A stretch of DNA of 64,000 bases from JBBDSU01 sp040904825 (GTDB lineage Bacteria; Actinomycetota; Nitriliruptoria; Nitriliruptorales; Nitriliruptoraceae): contig JBBDSU010000050.1 of assembly GCA_040904825.1 (NCBI GenBank), positions 38,801-102,800 on the forward strand, in the 5' to 3' direction. Position numbers and translations under genes: made by a program. This document shows positions 57,601 through 64,000 of this stretch, one piece after another. Position 1 is the stretch's first letter, and every line of letters begins with the position of its first letter. The notes beneath the pieces are model-generated. The model ran no database searches and was not told the DNA's origin. It worked only from the letters and a program-made list of their open reading frames with translations.

Positions 57601-60600
57601 TCACACTCAAGTGATGCAGTTGCACCTGAGCATGGGTCCATGCAAGCCCACTCTCGCGCTCGAAGGCGCCAGGCTGTTGAAACGCCTGTGCCATTTCGAT
57701 TGCTTCGGCGCGGCTGGTGGCGACCAGTGTCGTAAAGACGGCACTCACGGTGCGACCTGGGGGGACAGTGACGCGTTGACGCAAGCTGACAATGGGGTCC
57801 AGCACAGTGCCAACGGTATTTGACAACGGATTGCCGTCATAGATGGACCAGGCCGTACCAAGCGCCCGGCCGCGCCCGATGAACCGAGCACGATCTGTCT
57901 CGAATTGCACTGGGTGATCTGATGGGGCGCTGGGGGTCAACAGGTGGGCGAGCCACACGGTCTCTTCGTCGGCAGCACGTGGTCGGCGGGTGGCGAGCAA
58001 CGCGCCGACGTGCGGAACCCACTCAGTCTGGACGAACAGGTTGGAGAAGGCAGGGTGCGCCTCGTCGGCTCCCGCCGTGTTGAGGACCACCTCCGCGTAG
58101 GAGGTGAGGTCGATGTAGCGAGGCTTCGAGGAGTGATTGGTGATCGAGACCCGTCGCAACTCGGCGTCATAGTGCGGGGAGACAATGACTTCGAGCTGGG
58201 TCTCTAGGTTGCGGTCGCGCTGCCCGATACGGGCCCGATCTTCGGTGTAGACGACGCTGTAGTCATCGAACTCAGTCGCAGTCGGCTGGAAACCTGCTGA
58301 CCACACACGCCCATTGTCGACATCGCGCAGAAAGATGTAGCTGCCCCAGCAGTCGCGAGTCGGATCTTCTCGCCAGCGCGTCAGAGCCAGGCTGCCCCAG
58401 GTGCTGTACCCCGAACCGGCGGCAGTCAGCATGACTGAATAGCGACCGTTGGACAACAGATGGCTTCGCGGTGTGATGTCATGCGGCGACCCAAACCGTC
58501 GCAGTGTGGGAGCTACCAAGTCGCGAACTCTGGGGATGCTGGCCACATCTTGCGCACGTGGCTGCGCCAAAGCCACTGTGCGTGGTGCACGTTCCTCCAT
58601 GAGGAGTTCGGTTGCCCGCACCAGTGGATGCGAGTGAAATCTGCGCTGGGTTGCACGGCCATGTATCACGTTGCCCAACGCGACCAACGACATTCCTTGG
58701 TGGTGGGCCATATACGCGCGTACCAAGGCAAAGCGTTGACCGGTTGGCACGTTGCCTGGAGTGAAATCAATGGCCTCGTAGTAGCCGTAACTTCCGCGCG
58801 ACCCCAGGCGATCGAACCGTCGAAAGTTGTCCAACGCGGCGTCAACATCGACCATCGCTGCCAAAGCAGTGGCGTAAGGCGCGACCACAACGTCGGCACC
58901 CAGTCCGCGCCGTAGACCGAGTCCGGGAACGCCGAAGTCGGAGTATTGATAGGTCAACTCGACGTCTCGCACATTGTGCGCAGATTCGGAAACTCCCCAC
59001 GGAACGCCACGCTGGGCGCCGTAGGAGATCTGCCGACGCACGATGTTCGTCGCGGTTGTGTTGAGGAGACTGTCGGGCGGCTCGCGCATGACCAACGACG
59101 GCATCAGGTATTCAAACATCGAACCGGACCACGACAGCAGCGCTGCGCTACGACCAACAGGGGTCATGGTTCTCCCGAGCGCAAACCAATGTTGAGGCGG
59201 TAGATCCGACTTGGCGATGGCGACAAAGCTTGCGAGTCGTGATTCTGAGGCCAACAGGTCATAACTGCTCGGATCGAGTGTTTGGTCTGCGACACGTAGG
59301 CCGATCGATAGCAGTTTGTCGGAGTCGTTGTAAAGGAAACGAAAATCCATCGCGTCAACGAGCGCTTCAGCCCGTTGCGCCACAATCTCGAGGCGTTCGA
59401 CGAGAGCGCGATGAGCAGCGTCGGCAGGATCGGTGGCACCTGTGTGGAGATCCCTGCGATGGGTGGCGACGCAATCAGCAACGGCAGTTGGCCAGATCAT
59501 GACATGATCTGGATCAGCGGGTGTTCTGTCTGCTGACAACGTGTCAGCAACGTCAACCAATTGGTCAGCCGCCGTCGCCAGCTCGGCCAGCAACGTTTCA
59601 CGCTCTTGACGGTCGGTGGTGGACGTGTCAAGGAGTGCCAGGATCGATTCGGCCACTTCATGGAAGTCTGTCGCGGTCACCGTGTGCGATCGCACCGGTG
59701 TTCCATGTGTACGAGCGTCTTCGAGAGCCAGGAGCACGGTGTCACGGATGCCGTCGAAGATTCGGTCTCCGAAGACGGGCTGGCGTGCGACGTCACGGCA
59801 TGCCTGGGCAAGGGCCCACAGATGACCGGCGAGATTTCCACTGTCGACCGTGGAGACGTAAAGAGGCTCGAGCGGTTTCAGGTTGTCAGTGTCGTACCAA
59901 TTGAGCAGATGCCCGCGATGCTTGGGAAGAGCATCGATGGTGTCGAGCGTGCGTTCAAGCTGTTCTGTGAGCGCGGTAAGCCCGATCCAACCGAAGTCGT
60001 AGGCCACCGTGGTCGATAGCAACGACAACCCGATGTTGGTGGGCGAGGTCCTGTTTGCAACCACCGCGTCGGGTGATTCTTGAAAGTTGTCGGGGGGTAG
60101 GTCATTCCGCTCGCTGGTAACGAAGGTGGTGAAGTAGCTCCATGTTCTGCGCCCTATGAGGCGCAGCTGCTGACGGTCCGCGTCGGAGACTGAACGAACA
60201 CGCTGTGCGCGCGGGGGAGTGGAGATCCGGGCGGCGATGAAAGGGGCGGCGATCCATGGCACGAGGAGGAGTGCGCCTACTTGCCACGACGCTGGATCGA
60301 AGGCGACGGCTAGCAAAATGGCCAGCCCAGCCAAGACAACCGACCAGCTCATGTGGCGATAGAACGTGAGTGGCCGCAGATCGATCCCGTGATGAGTGTG
60401 TGCGGCGGAGGTCCACTCGAGCAGACGTCGCCGCGTGAAATAGCACCGCACCAGGGTGCGTAGCACCGCATCCATCATGAGTTGAGTCTGGTGCGCCAGG
60501 GTGACGAACCAGATTGCCAGATGAGCGAGGGCTGTGGCGATATCCCTCCTCACCGCGCGAAGATGACTTCGTGTGGTGGTTCGACGCTGGACGCGAAGCC

Positions 60601-63085
60601 CGTCGATAACGGGGATCAAGGAGGGGACACCTACCGCGCCAGCCACGACCACAAGCCACCACAGTGCGGCCGGAACAGGTGCCGATACAGCCGCCACCAC
60701 CAGCACAAACGATGCCGGCGCGACCAATGATCGTCGCAGGTTGTCCAGCATCTTCCAGCGAGCTGGGGCCGGCATTTGGTAGCGGGCACGCTGGCCTTGG
60801 CGGTTGTTGGCGTGCCCGAAGATCCACGGAAGCAACTGCCAATCGCCACGAACCCAGCGATGTCGCCGCTGGGCATCGACCAGGTAGTTGCTGGGGAATT
60901 CTTCGAAGAGCTCGATGTCGCTGACAAGGCCTGATCGAGCAAAGCTGCCTTCGAACAGGTCGTGGCTGAGGAGCGAGTTGTCAGCAACCTTTCCGTCCAA
61001 GGCGGCTTCAAAGGCATCGATGTCATAGATGCCCTTGCCGGTGTAGGAACCTTGTTCGACAAGGTCTTGGTAGACGTCGGAGACGGCAGCTGCATAGGGA
61101 TCGAGGCCTCCTCCGCCGCTCGTCGTCCTTTGATACATCGTGTTGGTGGCTGTCACTGGAAGTGTGGGAGTGATGCGGGGTTGCAAAATCCCGTAGCCGC
61201 CGACAACGAATCCGCGTTGCGTGTCGAAGACGGCACGGTTCATTGGGTGGGCCATCGCACCGACCAGGCGGTAGGCCGCACCGTTCGGGACACGGGTATC
61301 GGCATCCAGCGTGATCACATAGCGAACATCGGATGGAACGACGGGCGCCGAATCGCCATGGATGAACGTCGTATCAGTTGCACCTCGGAGCAACTGATTG
61401 AGTTCGTGGAGTTTCCCTCGTTTGCGCTCCCATCCCATCCAGCAACCTTGGGAGGGATTGAACCGGCGTTGACGATGCAACATCAGGAAGCGGTCGCCAC
61501 CACTGGGCAGTCGGGAGTGGGTGGCGTTGAGTCGCCGGACACCGTCAGCCAGGGCCGTGAGGATCTCGCCATCGGTGTCGGTGTGCTCGGTAGCCGCATC
61601 AGTGAAGTCGCTGATCAGCGCGTAGTGGAGGTGGCCCTTGGAATTGGCCAGAAAGTGCACTTCCAGTTGATCGAGTTGGCGCGCGACGTCTCCTGCGTCG
61701 GTGAGCAGTGTGGGAACAGCCACCAGCGTGCGCAGGGTCGGTGGGATGCCTTTTGCCAGGTCAAGCTTCGGGATGCGCTTGGGTGGCAACAGGACAGCCA
61801 CGATCCTTTGGATGATGGCTTTGGAAGACTCCGACGCTGGCGTGGCGGCCAACACCGCAAGCACCGCTACGAGCCAGAGGTTGGTCCCCAGCTGGTAGGT
61901 CAGCATGCTCAAGATGGCCAGCTGCGCCGCAGCCAGCACGGTGATGCCGGTGATGTAGCCGGCGATCGCGTAACGATCAAAGATGCGATGGAGCCGCAGG
62001 AGGACCGGTGCGCGATAGCCGATGCGGGCCTCGAGCTGTCGACGTCCGGCCCCCAATAGGTAGTAGCCAGGATCGTCGTGCGCTTGCAGGTCGGAACGGT
62101 CGGAGGGATTGGCGGCATGTGCTTCGGCGACACCTGCCGCAGCAGCCAGATGTGATGCCGCGCGTGCGATGTCAATTTCGGGGAGATCAGATCGAATCGC
62201 GAGCTTCTCGATCTGATGTCGATACTCATCGCGGGTAGCGAAGTCGAGGCGTTCGAAGGGATAGCTCGACCCGAGCGCTTCGTCCAGCAGGCAGACACTC
62301 TCGACCAGACTGAACCAGTCGATGGATGACATCGAGCGCATCGAGGTGATGATGTGACGAACGGACTCGTTCGCTGCAGCCTGCTCCTGATGCTCGCGAG
62401 CTACGACCTCCAGCGATGAGATGCCGTCGGTTGCCAGTTTCGCTTCTAGCCACTGAAGTGCCGGAGTCGTGGAAGGATCCCGATCACGAAATCGTTGAAC
62501 GAAGCGCACGACGAACGCATCGGCCAGGGGTGTGGCATCCAGGCGGCTGAGCATCGCCTGGCCAGTCGCCAACTTCCTTGCATCTCTTGACAGCATGAGG
62601 TCGGCGATGACATCGGCCGTCATGCTCGCGTCGCGGGCAACAGCGACCCGACTAGCGAGCCGGAGTAGGTTTTCCAGCAGTGCGAATCGCAGGTGGATGG
62701 GGATCGCCCAGAGTTCGCCCAGGTTGAGCGGTTCGACGTTTTGATAGGCGCGGACGAAATCCCGAAACGTGCTGGCTTCAACATTGCTGTCGGTGTGCGC
62801 TACGTAACCCCATACGAGACTGTAGACACGGGGGTAACCCTGCAGGTGCTGCCCCTCAGAGAGTTTGGGAAGGCGGTGGTAGTAGTGGCGCGGGAGATGC
62901 TGTCGCACTTCCCGCAGTTGTTCGTCGACGATGTGGTAGTTATCGAGAAACCACTCTTCGGCTGGGGCGATGTCTTGCTTCGTCTCCACAGCTTTGACCA
63001 CGCGCCGATACGCACCTAGAAGCGCTTGAGCGTTGCGGTCAAGTTGCGCCAAGAGGTCGGCGCCCCGAGATGGGCGTGCGACCAC
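54638..63085 (-). CDS. Giant cyclic beta-1,2-glucan synthase-like protein (GT84-GH189-like-GH94)
   Basis: Membrane enzyme that probably polymerises UDP-glucose into beta-1,2-glucan and cyclises it. 2815 aa from the first canonical start, GTG 63085. Order: transmembrane segments at about 370-430; glycosyltransferase with D-A-D in ITLDADTRVP near 590 and Q-x-x-R-W in QRRHRWVRGDW near 745; a second membrane block at about 790-945; a glycoamylase-like (GH189-type) domain at about 1000-1460; two beta supersandwich regions near 1540 and 2015; and a GH94 helical barrel with GGGDWNDGMNRVG near 2495. Layout and size match NdvB/ChvB/Cgs. Family-like sequence continues in frame upstream to an ATC at 63223 with GAGGAG before it, so the real protein may be 2861 aa. 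No exporter is adjacent. Confidence 0.92.
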   Translation of the reverse strand: MVARPSRGADLLAQLDRNAQALLGAYRRVVKAVETKQDIAPAEEWFLDNYHIVDEQLREVRQHLPRHYYHRLPKLSEGQHLQGYPRVYSLVWGYVAHTDSNVEASTFRDFVRAYQNVEPLNLGELWAIPIHLRFALLENLLRLASRVAVARDASMTADVIADLMLSRDARKLATGQAMLSRLDATPLADAFVVRFVQRFRDRDPSTTPALQWLEAKLATDGISSLEVVAREHQEQAAANESVRHIITSMRSMSSIDWFSLVESVCLLDEALGSSYPFERLDFATRDEYRHQIEKLAIRSDLPEIDIARAASHLAAAAGVAEAHAANPSDRSDLQAHDDPGYYLLGAGRRQLEARIGYRAPVLLRLHRIFDRYAIAGYITGITVLAAAQLAILSMLTYQLGTNLWLVAVLAVLAATPASESSKAIIQRIVAVLLPPKRIPKLDLAKGIPPTLRTLVAVPTLLTDAGDVARQLDQLEVHFLANSKGHLHYALISDFTDAATEHTDTDGEILTALADGVRRLNATHSRLPSGGDRFLMLHRQRRFNPSQGCWMGWERKRGKLHELNQLLRGATDTTFIHGDSAPVVPSDVRYVITLDADTRVPNGAAYRLVGAMAHPMNRAVFDTQRGFVVGGYGILQPRITPTLPVTATNTMYQRTTSGGGGLDPYAAAVSDVYQDLVEQGSYTGKGIYDIDAFEAALDGKVADNSLLSHDLFEGSFARSGLVSDIELFEEFPSNYLVDAQRRHRWVRGDWQLLPWIFGHANNRQGQRARYQMPAPARWKMLDNLRRSLVAPASFVLVVAAVSAPVPAALWWLVVVAGAVGVPSLIPVIDGLRVQRRTTTRSHLRAVRRDIATALAHLAIWFVTLAHQTQLMMDAVLRTLVRCYFTRRRLLEWTSAAHTHHGIDLRPLTFYRHMSWSVVLAGLAILLAVAFDPASWQVGALLLVPWIAAPFIAARISTPPRAQRVRSVSDADRQQLRLIGRRTWSYFTTFVTSERNDLPPDNFQESPDAVVANRTSPTNIGLSLLSTTVAYDFGWIGLTALTEQLERTLDTIDALPKHRGHLLNWYDTDNLKPLEPLYVSTVDSGNLAGHLWALAQACRDVARQPVFGDRIFDGIRDTVLLALEDARTHGTPVRSHTVTATDFHEVAESILALLDTSTTDRQERETLLAELATAADQLVDVADTLSADRTPADPDHVMIWPTAVADCVATHRRDLHTGATDPADAAHRALVERLEIVAQRAEALVDAMDFRFLYNDSDKLLSIGLRVADQTLDPSSYDLLASESRLASFVAIAKSDLPPQHWFALGRTMTPVGRSAALLSWSGSMFEYLMPSLVMREPPDSLLNTTATNIVRRQISYGAQRGVPWGVSESAHNVRDVELTYQYSDFGVPGLGLRRGLGADVVVAPYATALAAMVDVDAALDNFRRFDRLGSRGSYGYYEAIDFTPGNVPTGQRFALVRAYMAHHQGMSLVALGNVIHGRATQRRFHSHPLVRATELLMEERAPRTVALAQPRAQDVASIPRVRDLVAPTLRRFGSPHDITPRSHLLSNGRYSVMLTAAGSGYSTWGSLALTRWREDPTRDCWGSYIFLRDVDNGRVWSAGFQPTATEFDDYSVVYTEDRARIGQRDRNLETQLEVIVSPHYDAELRRVSITNHSSKPRYIDLTSYAEVVLNTAGADEAHPAFSNLFVQTEWVPHVGALLATRRPRAADEETVWLAHLLTPSAPSDHPVQFETDRARFIGRGRALGTAWSIYDGNPLSNTVGTVLDPIVSLRQRVTVPPGRTVSAVFTTLVATSRAEAIEMAQAFQQPGAFERESGLAWTHAQVQLHHLSVTHDEAHLYQRLANRLIYSDATLRAPPEVLAANRLGQRGLWPHGISGDLPILLVHLEREQDRDAVRQLLHAHEYWRLKGLDADLVVLNSTGATYAAGVHEALEGMVRSTQLAEGHQGRGKVYLLRDERLSREDREVLRASARVEIRPAAGSVSQHVARTIELASEQFDKPTEKARPTYPRTRASRPTLEMFNGIGGFDGDGKEYVVVLGPGQVTPSPWINVIANPDFGFQASALGSGYTWSENSRENKLTPWSNDPVTDPPGEVLYVRDEDSGDVWTPTASPIRDDNADYIVRHGQGYTTFTLASHGIGLDLVQFVPPNDRVKISKLRIDNQSNGPRRLSVTAYVEWVLGVSRSVSAPHVVTEHDEQTDAIFASNAWNGEFAGRTAFFDLGGTQTSWTADRLEFLGRNASVAAPASQQLGGHLSGRTGAGLDPCAALRTEFELAPGQSIEVVCFIGEALSTSDARMLIERYRMTDLDELLEDVTQQWDDVLGKIQVRTPERSMDLLLNRWLGYQTLSCRIWARSGFYQSGGAYGFRDQLQDMLAITHSRPDLVRAHLLRAASRQFVEGDVQHWWHAPTGRGVRTRISDDRVWLVYGVTNYLRSTSDTNVLDEQVAWLNGPPLDEGAEDAYFEPTVTLDTDTLYEHCARALERTLETGHHGLPLIGGGDWNDGMNRVGHQGRGESVWLAWFLIRNLLDFAPVAESRGDIERADRWRTSAEAIRHAAETNAWDGQWYRRAFFDDRTPLGSRVNDECQIDAIPQSWAVISGVADNDRASLAMASSLRRLKITDEQLMLLFAPPFDRTYLDPGYIKGYAPGLRENGGQYTHAATWSVIASAMLGDGDEAVDLFNLINPIEHTSNRATLNRYKGEPYVMAADVYSQVPHAGRAGWTWYSGAAGWMYRAGIEWILGITKHGDGLLINPCIPTTWPGFEATYQHAHSVYRIVVTNPKGVCQGVTSLRLDNQHLAADAVVPLTDDGDDHLIEVVLG

Positions 63086-63262
63086 CCGATGTGACGACGC
63101 TAGGGACCGGGCGTGGTCCTTTAGGCGCTCGCTGCTGAACTGTTCGGCACGAATCGGCTCGTCGACCCGTTGCCCAGAGGCGTGCGTGACGAACTGTGCA
63201 GGAATGCGGTGCAGCGCCGTGATGGGTTCTCCTCGGGATTTTGCAGCGTAACTGGCGCTGGG

Positions 63263-64000
63263 TCAGTACGCGTTGCTGAGGAATCGGACGACCTCGTCAG
63301 CTAGCCGCTCCGGCTTATCGAGAGGGACAAGGTGGCCTGCATCAGCGACGATGCCCAGCCGGCTGTCTGGAATGATCTGGTGCAGTTGGTGGGCCTGATC
63401 GATGGGTAGCCACGCGTCGTGCTCTCCCCAGATGATCAGAGTGGGGGTGGAGACCTCGCTGTAGCGGTCTTGGACCTCGTCGGTCAGGTGCGGACCGTTC
63501 TGGATGATCTGCCGGTAGAGAGCGTCCCGCCCTTCTTCGCTACTCCAAGGCGCGGCGAGCCGTTCGATGGTTGGCGCATCAAGTGTGTGATGTGCCGCCC
63601 ATTGGATATAGCCCTTGACGAGACCGTGGTGGACGGGCGAGGGGAGTTGTCGCAGGATGTCGGAGTGTTGTTGGGCTAGTTGAAAGAAGCCTGTGCCCCA
63701 TGGGCGAAGAGCGACGGCATCGGCGAGCACGAGGCGAGTGAACGTCTTGTTCTCCGTGAGCATGGCTAGTAACGCGATGGCGCCCCCAAAATCGTGTCCA
63801 ACGACCATGGGCGCGTCCAGTTCCCACTCGTCAAGTAGCTGTCCGAGGATCCGCGCTTGGGCCGGCAGTGATACGTCTTGATCTTCTTTCATCTCACTAT
63901 CGCCGTACCCAGCGAGATCCCACAGGTGAACGCGAAAATATGGCGCGAGCAAAGGCGCAACGTCGCGCCATATGTATGACGAAAAGGGAGTCCCATGGAT
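63263..64000 (-). CDS. Alpha/beta hydrolase, haloalkane dehalogenase/epoxide hydrolase-like (5' partial)
   Basis: The frame stays open to the window edge; 245 residues are seen and the start lies beyond base 64000. It begins with HGTPFSSYIWRDVAPLL, the oxyanion-hole region. The nucleophile elbow GHDFGGAIALLA puts Asp, not Ser, at the nucleophile position, as in dehalogenases and epoxide hydrolases. The acid is in GEHDAWLP and the histidine in ADAGHLVP. Substrate unknown. A 40-base gap separates its end from the probable ATC start of the glucan synthase. Confidence 0.85.
   Translation of the reverse strand: MHGTPFSSYIWRDVAPLLAPYFRVHLWDLAGYGDSEMKEDQDVSLPAQARILGQLLDEWELDAPMVVGHDFGGAIALLAMLTENKTFTRLVLADAVALRPWGTGFFQLAQQHSDILRQLPSPVHHGLVKGYIQWAAHHTLDAPTIERLAAPWSSEEGRDALYRQIIQNGPHLTDEVQDRYSEVSTPTLIIWGEHDAWLPIDQAHQLHQIIPDSRLGIVADAGHLVPLDKPERLADEVVRFLSNAY

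Overview
The window (64 kb, GC-rich, one 100-base run of N at 6299-6398) is a bacterial chromosome segment from an actinobacterium. The evidence is a complete Pup-proteasome locus (arc, dop, pup, prcB, prcA, pafA, pafB, pafC) followed by tatA, tatC and helY, together with nucS, hemQ, a DUF4193-like protein, DUF2017 beside clpS, and a monomeric isocitrate dehydrogenase. Moderate GC, a Pup ending in Glu and the absence of mycolic-acid genes would fit a lineage outside the Mycobacteriales, possibly Acidimicrobiia; that placement is inference only. I see no CRISPR array, insertion sequence, prophage or rRNA. There is one tRNA gene.

Layout. 1-2.1 kb: 3' part of a CLC chloride channel, convergent with a beta-carbonic anhydrase. 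2.1-6.1 kb, minus strand: ychF, a 62-aa ORF, pepN, carbonic anhydrase. 6.3-7.0 kb: nucS, whose 5' end contains the N run. 7.1-9.2 kb, minus strand: gpmA, hemQ, Nudix hydrolase. 9.3-12.3 kb: msrA overlapping a GH65 phosphorylase. 12.4-14.5 kb: a sulfur-carrier/tRNA-thiolase fusion (TtuB-TtuA type) overlapping trmI. 14.6-28.2 kb: the Pup-proteasome, PafBC, Tat and HelY block. 28.3-32.6 kb: diacylglycerol-kinase-type lipid kinase, M24 peptidase, small membrane protein, amidohydrolase. 32.8-34.9 kb: DUF4193-like protein, Lnt, tRNA-Glu. 35.0-39.9 kb: class-III aminotransferase, an unknown protein with a HisN-type phosphatase, RecB-type nuclease, SRPBCC protein, coiled-coil protein and an antitoxin-like protein. 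40.1-44.9 kb: cold-shock protein, clpS, DUF2017, murJ and a FEN-type exonuclease on the minus strand, and aat. 45.1-49.0 kb: ahcY, aspB, serC. 49.0-52.1 kb: PAC2 protein, THUMP-like methyltransferase, zinc-ribbon protein, rnhA. 52.3-54.5 kb: isocitrate dehydrogenase, ending at a 17-bp perfect hairpin. 54.6-63.2 kb, minus strand: one giant cyclic beta-1,2-glucan-synthase-like gene. 63.3-64 kb: an alpha/beta hydrolase cut by the window edge.

How the genes fit together. PafA attaches Pup to lysines, ARC unfolds pupylated proteins into the PrcBA core, Dop removes Pup, and PafBC is a DNA-damage transcription activator. ClpS and Aat near 40-45 kb add the bacterial N-degron route, so two targeted proteolysis systems sit about 20 kb apart. 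Upstream, the tRNA thiolase and TrmI are translationally coupled and predicted to modify positions 54 and 58, which pair in the tRNA T-loop. Adjacent genes very often share a 4-base start/stop overlap (ATGA or GTGA), which indicates strong translational coupling and helps to choose starts.

Most unusual items: the internal Gly-Gly of the sulfur-carrier/thiolase fusion; the giant glucan synthase, whose conserved N-terminus extends upstream of any ATG/GTG/TTG to an ATC codon behind a good Shine-Dalgarno; the near-identical promoter-like element before arc and prcB; and the N gap in nucS, which homology suggests hides only a few bases.
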